Assembly (NCBI GenBank): GCA_051745835.1
Contig: JBNJEL010000048.1
Span: 1 to 13,649 of the forward strand
Direction of reading: 5' to 3'
Source: JBNJEL01 sp051745835
Lineage (GTDB): Bacteria; Bacillota; Halanaerobiia; Halobacteroidales; Acetohalobiaceae
Length of the DNA stretch: 13,649 nt
Positions within the stretch are counted from its first letter, which is position 1. The number at the start of each line of letters is the position of its first letter. Of this stretch, positions 7,112 to 13,649 are shown in pieces. A model generated the notes under the pieces. That model did not search any database. It was not told the origin of the DNA and saw nothing but the letters and a program-made list of their open reading frames with translations. The translations under genes were made by a program, and so were the position numbers.

Positions 7112-8149
7112 ATGTTGGAGATGACGGAGCGGAAGAAGGATGTTCTAAAAGCCATCATTAATGAGTATGTTATGACTGCTAATCCGGTTGGGTCGCGTAC
7201 TTTAGCCCGACGTTATGACTTTGGGGTTAGTTCAGCCACAATCAGAAATGAAATGGCAGATTTAGAAGAGATGAATTATTTAGAGAAACCACATAAGTCG
7301 GCTGGTCGTATTCCCTCGGATAAAGGGTATCGCTTCTATGTAGATACCTTGATGGAACTAAGAGATATCTCAAAACAGCAGCGTAATCAGATTAAGAGCA
7401 ATTATGAATCTAAGGCAAAAGAGATTCATGAGCTAATTGAGCAGACATCTAGTGTGCTTTCGGACTTAACTCACTATACTTCATTAGTCTTAAGTCCTCA
7501 GGTGCAAGATAGTATCTTTCGTAGTTTAAAGCTAGTGATGATTGATAGCGAACACGTGCTCTTAATTCTGATTACCGATGTCGGAGTAGTAGAAAATAAG
7601 GTTATTTCGATGCCGCAGGAGTTAAGTCGTTCGGAACTAAATGAGATATCGAGATTTTTAAATGAGCGCTTAGAGAGATTAGCTTTAAGTAAGATTGATC
7701 AGCAACTACTAAATCAACTAGAACATAAATTAATTAATAAGATTGGTCTCACTGACAGCAGACTCGATTTTTTGGCTGGCGATCTATTTCGAGTTAATTT
7801 AGGCGATAAGATCTATCTTGGTGGAACAACTAATATTCTCGAACAGCCTGAATTTAATGATATACATAAGGTTAAAGCAGTCTTGAGAGTATTAGAAGAG
7901 GAGGAGTTGTTACATAATATCTTAGGTACTTTATATGATGCTTCGGATGTAGAAGTAATCATTGGTCAAGAGAATGAGTTTGATGAGATTAAGGATTGTA
8001 GTATGGTAACAGCTACTTATCAAGTGGGCGACCGTGCTATCGGTAAGATAGGCGTTTTAGGCCCACGACGAATGGAGTATCCTAATGTAGTCTCCATTGT
8101 TAAGATTGTATCACAGATTTTGAGTAATAGGTTAGCTACAAGAGATTAA
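7112..8149 (+). CDS. hrcA: Heat-inducible transcription repressor HrcA
   Basis: HrcA represses class I heat-shock genes by binding CIRCE; the operator immediately upstream shows autoregulation. The 345-residue length is typical. Residues 1-80 form the winged-helix DNA-binding domain, with VGSRTLARRYDFGVSSATIR (26-45) as the recognition-helix region and LEKPHKSAGRIPSDKGYRFYVD (57-78) as the conserved wing and hinge. The rest holds the GAF-like dimerisation domain with the inserted segment, ending in the family block GDRAIGKIGVLGPRRMEYPNV. ATG 7112 is preferred: AAGAGGTG (7097-7104) lies 7 bases ahead. TTG 7109 is too close to be better, and ATG 7121 would remove residues without gaining a ribosome site. 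It is the first gene of the heat-shock operon, 22 bp before grpE. Confidence 0.97.
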   Translation: MLEMTERKKDVLKAIINEYVMTANPVGSRTLARRYDFGVSSATIRNEMADLEEMNYLEKPHKSAGRIPSDKGYRFYVDTLMELRDISKQQRNQIKSNYESKAKEIHELIEQTSSVLSDLTHYTSLVLSPQVQDSIFRSLKLVMIDSEHVLLILITDVGVVENKVISMPQELSRSELNEISRFLNERLERLALSKIDQQLLNQLEHKLINKIGLTDSRLDFLAGDLFRVNLGDKIYLGGTTNILEQPEFNDIHKVKAVLRVLEEEELLHNILGTLYDASDVEVIIGQENEFDEIKDCSMVTATYQVGDRAIGKIGVLGPRRMEYPNVVSIVKIVSQILSNRLATRD

Positions 8150-8171
8150 TAGATAAGTTGGGTGGTGATTG

Positions 8172-8768
8172 ATGATGAGTCAAGAAAAAGAGGTAAAAGA
8201 GCAGGAAGAAAAGTCTACTACTTCCGCTGAATCAGTAGAAGAAGTAGAGAATGAAGAAGTGAGTGAGGAAGAGTTAGAAGCAGAGGTTGAAGAGATTAAG
8301 AATAAGATAGCTAAATTAGAGGAAGAACTAGAAGAGAGTGAAGCAGAGAAGGAAGATTATCTCAATAAGTTACAGCGTCAACGCGCCGACTTTGCTAATT
8401 ATAAGCGGCGGGTTAAAGAAGAGAAGGAAGAGTTAGAACTTGATGCTAACCGCGAACTAATTAATAAATTACTACCGGTATTGGATAACTTTGAACGAGC
8501 AATCTTCTCAACTGATCAAAATGATGATTTAGAGAGTTTCCTAGAAGGTACACGTATGATTTATAAGCAGATATTTAATATCTTAGAGAAGGAAGGTTTA
8601 GAAGTAATTCCTACTATTGGTGAGGAGTTTGACCCGCAGGTTCATGAAGCAGTAGCTAAAGAACCTAGTGAGGAATACGAATCAGGTATAGTAATTGAGG
8701 AGTTACAGAAAGGTTATCTCTTTAATGGTCATGTCTTGCGAGCAGCAATGGTTAAGGTAGCACAGTAA
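8172..8768 (+). CDS. grpE: Nucleotide exchange factor GrpE
   Basis: GrpE forms a dimer that prises ADP from DnaK and resets the Hsp70 cycle. The 198-residue protein starts with an unusually acidic region (about residues 3-45, dominated by Glu) that passes into a long coiled coil (about 40-95) containing LQRQRADFANYKRR, the GrpE hallmark. A four-helix segment with LLPVLDNFERAI follows. The C-terminal beta domain contacts DnaK and carries GEEFDPQVHEAV and the terminal GYLFNGHVLRAAMVKVAQ, matching the PROSITE-type GrpE signature. ATG 8172 was chosen because GGTGGTGA (8161-8168) fits best at this distance. TTG 8169 and ATG 8175 are alternatives that change one residue. It lies between hrcA and dnaK and presumably shares their CIRCE-controlled transcript. 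Confidence 0.97.
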   Translation: MMSQEKEVKEQEEKSTTSAESVEEVENEEVSEEELEAEVEEIKNKIAKLEEELEESEAEKEDYLNKLQRQRADFANYKRRVKEEKEELELDANRELINKLLPVLDNFERAIFSTDQNDDLESFLEGTRMIYKQIFNILEKEGLEVIPTIGEEFDPQVHEAVAKEPSEEYESGIVIEELQKGYLFNGHVLRAAMVKVAQ

Positions 8769-8779
8769 ATTAATTAGCA

Positions 8780-8797
8780 CCAGAGTTTTTACTCTGG
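8780..8797 (+). other. Stem-loop between grpE and dnaK
   Basis: A perfect 7-bp stem, CCAGAGT (8780-8786) with ACTCTGG (8791-8797), closes a TTTT loop. It is followed by ATAGAGTCTATAG, not a T tract, so it is not a normal intrinsic terminator. It could protect or mark the mRNA for processing within the operon; this is inference. The rest of the 92-base gap shows no CIRCE and no convincing promoter. Confidence 0.55.
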
Positions 8798-8860
8798 ATA
8801 GAGTCTATAGATTAAACTTAGAATATTTATTGATTCTCTAACTAAGGAGGAGGATTTAGT

Positions 8861-10753
8861 ATGAGTGAAAAAATAATTGGTATTGATTTAGGAACGACAA
8901 ATTCTTGTGTAGCAGTAATTGAGGGCGGTGAACCAGAAGTAATTCCTAACGCTACTGGAAATAGAACTACTCCTTCAGTAGTAGGGTTTACTGATAAAGG
9001 TGAACGATTAGTAGGTGAATCAGCTAAGCGTCAAGCAATTACTAATCCTGATCAGACTGTAGCATCTATTAAGCGTCATATGGGTAGTGACCACACAGAA
9101 GAGTTAAAAGGTGAAGAGTATACACCACAAGAGATTTCTGCGATGATCTTACAGAAGTTAAAGCAGGATGCTGAAGATTACTTAGGTGAAGAAGTAGAAA
9201 AAGCTGTAATTACAGTACCAGCTTACTTTAGTGACTCTCAGCGTCAAGCTACTAAAGATGCAGGTAAGATTGCTGGTTTAGAGGTTGAAAGAATCATTAA
9301 TGAACCGACAGCTGCTTCTTTAGCTTATGGTTTAGATGATGACCAAGATCAAACAATCTTAGTTTATGATTTAGGTGGCGGAACTTTTGATGTTTCTGTT
9401 TTAGAATTAGGCGGCGGTGTCTTCGAAGTTGTAGCTACTAGCGGTAATAATAAGCTTGGTGGTGACGACTTTGATGAGAAGATTATCGATTACTTAGCAG
9501 ATGAATTCAAAAAAGAACATGGCATCGACTTAAGAGAGGATAATATGGCACTGCAGAGATTAAAGGATGCTGCTGAAGAAGCAAAGATAGAGCTATCTGG
9601 AGTTGCTTCTACAAATGTTAATCTGCCATTTATTACGCAAACTGATAGCGGTCCGAAGCATTTAGATGTAGATATTACTCGTTCTCAATTTGAAAAGATG
9701 TCCTCTGATCTAATTGAGAAGACAATGAAGCCAACACGTCAGGCATTATCTGATGCTGATTTAGATAAAGATGATATTGATCATGTAATCTTAGTTGGAG
9801 GTTCAACTAGAATCCCTGCAATTAGAGAAGCAGTAGAACAGGAGTTAGGTCAAGAACCAGATAAAGGAGTTAATCCTGATGAATGTGTAGCATTAGGTGC
9901 TGCTATTCAAGGTGGAGTTTTAGCTGGAGATGTTGATGATCTAGTATTATTAGATGTTACACCACTTTCTTTAGGTATTGAGACAATGGGTGGCGTCTTC
10001 ACTAAGTTAATTGAGCGCAATACAACTATTCCAACTGAAAAGAGTAAGGTCTTCTCTACAGCAGCTGATAATCAGACATCAGTAGATATTCATGTGCTGC
10101 AGGGTGAACGAGAGATGGCAAAGGATAATAAGACGCTCGGTCGCTTCCAATTAACTGATATACCACCTGCACCACGCGGAGTACCGCAGATTGAAGTAAC
10201 ATTTAGAATTGATAATAATGGTATTGTTCATGTTTCTGCTGAAGATAAAGGTACTGGTAATGAACAAGAGATTACAATCAAGTCCGATACTGGTCTATCT
10301 GATGAAGAGATTGACGAAATGGTTAAAGAAGCTGAAGAGAATGCCGAAGAAGATAAGCGTCGTCGTGAAGCTGTCGAGACAGTTACAGAAGCGGATAGCT
10401 TAGTTCATCAAGTTGAGAAGACACTGGATGAAGCTGGAGATAATGTAGATGATTCTGTAGCTAGCGAGATTGAATCTGCTAAGGCAGAGTTAGAGGATGT
10501 ACTAGAAGATATTGATATTAATGATATTGATCCTGATGAAGTTGATACTGACTTAATTGAAGAGAAGAAAGAGAACTTAAGTAGTCAACTACATGAACTA
10601 ACCCAGCAGATGTATCAGCAGGCGCAGCAAGCTCAACAGCAAGCTAATGCTCAAGCTGGAGCAGGAGCCGCGCAAGGCGAAGCAGATGCAGAAGATGATG
10701 AAGATGTAGTAGATGTAGATTATGAAGAAGTAGATGAGGATGAAGAAGAGTAA
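8861..10753 (+). CDS. dnaK: Chaperone DnaK (Hsp70)
   Basis: DnaK is the ATP-driven cytoplasmic Hsp70 that binds exposed hydrophobic peptides, with DnaJ supplying substrates and GrpE exchanging nucleotide. Its 630 residues are slightly longer than B. subtilis DnaK. The nucleotide domain carries GIDLGTTNSCVAV (7-19), DLGGGTFDVS (170-179) and VGGSTRIPAI (312-321). Residues 120-157 (PAYFSDSQRQATKDAG to LAYG) form the usual actin-like core. The interdomain linker is DLVLLDVTPLS (360-370), followed by the substrate-binding beta domain and the helical lid. The extra length is a Gln/Ala-rich stretch (from about QMYQQAQQAQQQANAQ) and a very acidic tail in which most of the last 20 residues are Asp or Glu. 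ATG 8861 is preceded by AAGGAGGAGG (8844-8853). A stem-loop follows before dnaJ. Confidence 0.99.
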   Translation: MSEKIIGIDLGTTNSCVAVIEGGEPEVIPNATGNRTTPSVVGFTDKGERLVGESAKRQAITNPDQTVASIKRHMGSDHTEELKGEEYTPQEISAMILQKLKQDAEDYLGEEVEKAVITVPAYFSDSQRQATKDAGKIAGLEVERIINEPTAASLAYGLDDDQDQTILVYDLGGGTFDVSVLELGGGVFEVVATSGNNKLGGDDFDEKIIDYLADEFKKEHGIDLREDNMALQRLKDAAEEAKIELSGVASTNVNLPFITQTDSGPKHLDVDITRSQFEKMSSDLIEKTMKPTRQALSDADLDKDDIDHVILVGGSTRIPAIREAVEQELGQEPDKGVNPDECVALGAAIQGGVLAGDVDDLVLLDVTPLSLGIETMGGVFTKLIERNTTIPTEKSKVFSTAADNQTSVDIHVLQGEREMAKDNKTLGRFQLTDIPPAPRGVPQIEVTFRIDNNGIVHVSAEDKGTGNEQEITIKSDTGLSDEEIDEMVKEAEENAEEDKRRREAVETVTEADSLVHQVEKTLDEAGDNVDDSVASEIESAKAELEDVLEDIDINDIDPDEVDTDLIEEKKENLSSQLHELTQQMYQQAQQAQQQANAQAGAGAAQGEADAEDDEDVVDVDYEEVDEDEEE

Positions 10754-10787
10754 ATAATGATTATAAATAATTAGTAGGTGTAATTAG

Positions 10788-10820
10788 GAGTCAAAGTCAA
10801 AGTAAGTTTGGCTTTGACTC
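10788..10820 (+). terminator. Hairpin between dnaK and dnaJ, partial terminator or attenuator
   Basis: A 14-bp stem (10788-10801 with 10807-10820, one G-U pair) encloses the loop GTAAG. The left arm contains a doubled GTCAAA. The following bases are TGTTTATGTT, T-rich but interrupted, so termination is likely to be partial. It could lower dnaJ expression relative to dnaK or stabilise the dnaK message. The direct evidence is the stem only. Confidence 0.6.
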
Positions 10821-10865
10821 TGTTTATGTTCAAGGAATATTTCTGATAGGGTGGTGAAAGTTACA

Positions 10866-11996
10866 ATGAGTCAAGAAGATTATTATGATATATTAGGTGT
10901 TAGTGAAGATGCTAGTGAGAAAGAGATTAAGAAAGCCTATCGTAAGAAAGCTAAACAGTATCATCCCGATGTTAGTGATGAACCTAATGCTGAGGAGAAG
11001 TTTAAGAAGGTCTCAGAAGCCTATGAAGTATTAGGAGATGAAGAAAAGAGAGCTAAGTATGATCAATATGGTCACGCTGGAGTTAACCAAGATGGAGCCG
11101 GTGGATTTAATCAAGGAGGCGGCTTTGGTCAAGGTAACTTTGAAGATATCTTTGATATGTTCTTTGGTGGTGGTCGCAGTCGCGGTAGAAGCCGTCAGAA
11201 TGCACGACGTAAAGGTGCTGATCTGCGCTATAATTTAACGATTGACTTTGAAGAAGCTGCTTTTGGAGTTGAAAAAGAGATTACTGTTCCAAGAACTGAA
11301 GAGTGTGAAGCTTGTAATGGTTCAGGAGCGGCAGATGATAGTGAAGTAGAAACTTGTGCTAAGTGTGATGGTAGCGGTGAGATAAGATTTAAGCAACAGA
11401 CGCCATTTGGTCAGTTTGTGCAGTCTAAAACCTGTGATCGCTGTAATGGTAGTGGTCAGTTTGTTAAAGATCCATGTCCTACTTGTAATGGTAAGGGAAA
11501 GGTTAAGCGTCGTAGGCAGGTAACAGTTAATGTTCCAGCCGGCGTAGAGAGTGGTTCACGTTTGAAACTGCGTGGTGAAGGTCAAGCCGGAGAGAATGGT
11601 GGGCCAGCCGGTAACTTATTTGTAGTTATTAATGTTCGTTCTCATGAACTATTTGAGCGGCAAGGCGATGATATTCTCTGTGAAGTACCAATTAGCTTTA
11701 TTCAAGCTACATTAGGTGATGAGATTCAAGTGCCTACATTAGATGGTAAGGTTAAATTTAAGATACCAGAAGGAACGCAACCTGGTACTTCCTTTAGATT
11801 ACGTGATAAAGGTATTCCGCATCTGAGAGGAAGAGGTCGCGGTGATCAGCACATTAAAGTCAAGGTCATTATTCCAGAAGATTTAGATCAAGAGCAGAAA
11901 GATTTACTCAAGAAGTTTGCTGAAATTAGCAGTGAAGAAATAAATCCCGAGGAGAAAGGTTTCTTTAAGAAAGTAAAGAAAGTTCTGGGGATGTAA
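10866..11996 (+). CDS. dnaJ: Chaperone DnaJ (class A Hsp40)
   Basis: DnaJ delivers unfolded proteins to DnaK and stimulates its ATPase. The 376-residue protein has every class A part. The J domain covers residues 5-70, with the essential His-Pro-Asp at 33-35 (YHPDVSD). A Gly/Phe-rich region spans about 71-105 (GGFNQGGGFGQGNFEDIFDMFFGGG). The zinc-finger domain has four CxxCxGxG repeats, with cysteines at 147/150, 164/167, 190/193 and 204/207. The two C-terminal substrate-binding barrels include VPAGVESGSRLKLRGEGQAG and RDKGIPHLRGRGRGD. ATG 10866 gives the standard N-terminus. The in-frame GTG 10851 is rejected because it falls inside the ribosome-binding sequence (TAGGGTGGTGA, 10847-10857). 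It is the last chaperone gene of the operon; prmA starts 16 bp after it. Confidence 0.98.
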   Translation: MSQEDYYDILGVSEDASEKEIKKAYRKKAKQYHPDVSDEPNAEEKFKKVSEAYEVLGDEEKRAKYDQYGHAGVNQDGAGGFNQGGGFGQGNFEDIFDMFFGGGRSRGRSRQNARRKGADLRYNLTIDFEEAAFGVEKEITVPRTEECEACNGSGAADDSEVETCAKCDGSGEIRFKQQTPFGQFVQSKTCDRCNGSGQFVKDPCPTCNGKGKVKRRRQVTVNVPAGVESGSRLKLRGEGQAGENGGPAGNLFVVINVRSHELFERQGDDILCEVPISFIQATLGDEIQVPTLDGKVKFKIPEGTQPGTSFRLRDKGIPHLRGRGRGDQHIKVKVIIPEDLDQEQKDLLKKFAEISSEEINPEEKGFFKKVKKVLGM

Positions 11997-12012
11997 ATAA
12001 GGAGCTTAAATT

Positions 12013-12885
12013 ATGGATTGGACTGAAATTAAGATCTCTACTACTCATGAAGCCCTGCCAGCCATCAGTAATATCTTAGAAGATTTAGGAGCTAATGGGT
12101 TGATTAGAGAAGAGTTAGCTGATGATTTACTAATTAAGTCTTATTTAGCTACAGATGAAGCATTAACTGCTAAGTTATCGACTTTAAAGAGTAAGATTAG
12201 ACAGTTACCTGATTATGATTTAGATATCGGTTCTGGTCAAGTAAGACTAGAGAGTATTCCCGACCAAGATTGGAGTAGTAGCTGGAAAGAGAACTTTAAA
12301 CCAGAGCGGATAACTAATCAATTAGTGATTAAGCCTACTTGGGAGGAGTATCAGCCTCAGCAGAATGAGCTAATTATCGAATTAGATCCCGGCATGGCTT
12401 TTGGTACTGGCTCGCATGCAACTACTACCATGTGTCTGCAAGCTATTGAAGATTACAGCGCAGAGGTTGAGAGTATGTTAGATATCGGTACCGGAACAGG
12501 AATTCTCTCCATTGGGGCTCACCTGTTAGGAATTGAAGAGATAGTAGCAATTGATATTGATTCGACAGCCGTTGAAGTAGCCCAAGAGAATATAGCGCTT
12601 AATGAGATAGAGAGTGGAATTGAAGTTAAAGAAGGGGACTTATTGTCCGAAGTAGAAAATGAGTATGATTTGGTAGTGGCGAACTTATTGCCACATATCA
12701 TTGTCGACTTAATAACTAATTTAGACCAGGTCTTAGCTGTAGGTAGTAGTTTCATCTTATCGGGAATTACTGTAGAGAAACAAGCAGAGATTGAAGCTAA
12801 GTTAACAGAGTATGACCAATTAGAGATTACTGAGATTCAAAAAGAAGCAGAGTGGGTGACGATTATAGGAGAGAGGTGTAATTAA
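12013..12885 (+). CDS. prmA: Ribosomal protein L11 methyltransferase PrmA
   Basis: PrmA uses S-adenosylmethionine to trimethylate the N-terminus and lysines of ribosomal protein L11; the modification is dispensable in tested bacteria. The 290-residue product has the small N-terminal L11-recognition domain (about 1-70), then the diagnostic QDWSSSWKENFKP (85-97) and DPGMAFGTGSHATT (125-138). The Rossmann-type methyltransferase fold begins with motif I LDIGTGTGILSIGA (156-169). An acidic residue binding the ribose follows (AIDID, Asp181), and motif IV VVANLLPHII lies at 221-230. AAGGAG (11999-12004) sits upstream of ATG 12013. Linkage to dnaJ and rsmE is the same as in B. subtilis (yqeT-yqeU) and suggests read-through from the heat-shock operon. 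Confidence 0.97.
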   Translation: MDWTEIKISTTHEALPAISNILEDLGANGLIREELADDLLIKSYLATDEALTAKLSTLKSKIRQLPDYDLDIGSGQVRLESIPDQDWSSSWKENFKPERITNQLVIKPTWEEYQPQQNELIIELDPGMAFGTGSHATTTMCLQAIEDYSAEVESMLDIGTGTGILSIGAHLLGIEEIVAIDIDSTAVEVAQENIALNEIESGIEVKEGDLLSEVENEYDLVVANLLPHIIVDLITNLDQVLAVGSSFILSGITVEKQAEIEAKLTEYDQLEITEIQKEAEWVTIIGERCN

Positions 12886-12886
12886 G

Positions 12887-13642
12887 ATGCACCATTTTTT
12901 CGTAGAATCAGAGATGATTAGTGAAGAGCAGGTGAGAATTACCGGTGACGATGTTGATCATATTACTAAATCTCTGCGCTTGGGCTGTGGAGATCAAATT
13001 AGTGTAGCTGATGGAGCAGGTACTAAGTATATAGTAGAGATTAGTGAGGTAGGTAATGGATTAATCTTAGCTGAAATTATCGAACGCTTTACAGCCGGAG
13101 TAGAACCTGAAGTTAAGGTTACATTATTACAGGGCTTACCTAAAAGCAAGAAGTTGGATTTAATAGTAGAGAAGTGTACGGAGATAGGAATAGATAAGAT
13201 TATACCTGCTAACACTAAACGAAGTGTAGTCAAGTTAAGCAGCAGTAAAGCTCAGCGTCGACGCGATAGATGGCAAAGAAAGGCTGAAGCTGCTGCTAAG
13301 CAATCTCAACGAGCTAAGATTCCAACAATTGCACCGCTAATGGATCTAGCTGATTTAGATCAGATTGCTGCTGATTATGATTTAATCCTCTGTCCTTGGG
13401 AAGTAGAAGATAAGCTTACTTTACAAGAAAAGTTGACTACTGTAGCTAATCAAGATACAATAGAAAAGGTTCTAATTATTATTGGTCCTGAAGGGGGATT
13501 TGCTGCCGAAGAGATTGAAGATGTTAAAGAAGCGGGGGCAGAGATTGTAACCTTAGGACCACGTATCTTACGAACAGAGACCGCAGGTTTAACTACTTTA
13601 AGTTTAGTACTGTATGAATTAGCAGATTTAGGAGGAGAATAA
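12887..13642 (+). CDS. rsmE: 16S rRNA (uracil-1498-N3)-methyltransferase RsmE
   Basis: RsmE methylates N3 of U1498 in helix 44 of 16S rRNA, near the decoding centre, using S-adenosylmethionine. The 251-residue length is normal. The N-terminal PUA-like domain starts MHHFFVES and includes DDVDHITKSLRLGCGDQI. The SPOUT (knotted) methyltransferase domain follows, with KKLDLIVEKCTEIGIDKIIP, the KAEAAAKQSQRAKIP segment, IIIGPEGGFAAEEI and the C-terminal knot LGPRILRTETAGLTTLSL, which binds the cofactor. ATG 12887 begins one base after the prmA stop, with GAGAGGTG (12871-12878) inside the prmA end as ribosome site, so the two genes are probably translationally coupled. The stop overlaps the next start as TAATG. 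Confidence 0.97.
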   Translation: MHHFFVESEMISEEQVRITGDDVDHITKSLRLGCGDQISVADGAGTKYIVEISEVGNGLILAEIIERFTAGVEPEVKVTLLQGLPKSKKLDLIVEKCTEIGIDKIIPANTKRSVVKLSSSKAQRRRDRWQRKAEAAAKQSQRAKIPTIAPLMDLADLDQIAADYDLILCPWEVEDKLTLQEKLTTVANQDTIEKVLIIIGPEGGFAAEEIEDVKEAGAEIVTLGPRILRTETAGLTTLSLVLYELADLGGE

Positions 13643-13649
13643 TGAACGA
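13642..13649 (+). CDS. Start of the next gene, cut off by the window edge
   Basis: An ATG at 13642-13644 shares its A with the rsmE stop codon (TAATG) and is preceded by GGAGGAG (13631-13637), a strong ribosome site at suitable spacing. Only Met-Asn and two bases of a third codon are visible, so the product cannot be identified. In B. subtilis the tRNA methylthiotransferase gene mtaB (yqeV) occupies this position; that is an expectation from gene order, not from this sequence. Confidence 0.6.

Noticed and set aside
10209..10403. 64-codon + strand open frame inside dnaK
   Set aside because: It lies in another frame of a fully conserved dnaK region and its composition (Lys/Leu/Met-rich) is what an out-of-frame reading gives.
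10600..10752. Repeat-like Gln/Ala and Asp/Glu codon runs at the end of dnaK
   Set aside because: They are low-complexity coding for the disordered DnaK tail, not a DNA repeat element.
11038..11238. 66-codon + strand open frame inside dnaJ
   Set aside because: It is out of frame within the J and Gly/Phe domains and has no independent ribosome site.
12519..12755. Reverse-strand open frame inside prmA
   Set aside because: It is the antisense shadow of the methyltransferase core; the Ser/Thr/Ile-rich product resembles no family I know.
12994..13233. Reverse-strand open frame inside rsmE
   Set aside because: It is an antisense shadow of a conserved gene, with no promoter or ribosome site.

Overview
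The window is AT-rich and almost fully coding. It matches a conserved chromosomal core block of spore-forming Firmicutes. The order is holA / rpsT (reverse strand) / small YvlD-type membrane protein / gpr / spoIIP / lepA / hemW / hrcA / grpE / dnaK / dnaJ / prmA / rsmE. Apart from the YvlD-type gene, this is the order I know from Bacillus subtilis and clostridia. The spore protease (Gpr) and the engulfment hydrolase (SpoIIP) point to an endospore former. The very acidic DnaK tail and GrpE N-terminus, together with the low GC, would fit an anaerobic halophilic clostridial relative such as Halanaerobiales. That placement is an inference and was not tested.

Layout. Bases 1-1300: the 3' part of holA (replicative clamp loader delta subunit) converges on rpsT (ribosomal protein S20), with a hairpin between them that could terminate both. 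A compact divergent promoter region follows. Bases 1301-3905: sporulation section, with a YvlD-like four-helix membrane protein, gpr 19 bp behind it, a strong terminator, and then spoIIP. Bases 3944-6949: a near-consensus sigma-A promoter drives lepA (elongation factor 4) and hemW (heme chaperone of the radical SAM class). Bases 7022-11996: the heat-shock operon hrcA-grpE-dnaK-dnaJ, headed by a sigma-A promoter and one perfect CIRCE operator. HrcA represses its own operon through CIRCE, and GrpE, DnaK and DnaJ form the Hsp70 folding machine. Stem-loops lie between grpE and dnaK and between dnaK and dnaJ. Bases 12013-13642: prmA (L11 methyltransferase) and rsmE (16S rRNA m3U1498 methyltransferase) are closely packed behind dnaJ. 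The next gene begins at the right edge with a TAATG overlap.

I found no rRNA, tRNA, CRISPR, insertion sequence, phage module or other mobile element, and no candidate for a new multi-gene system. The points that merit a second look are the YvlD-like gene in the gpr locus with a possible forespore-type promoter, and the hairpins inside the heat-shock operon. No gap between genes exceeds 300 bases.
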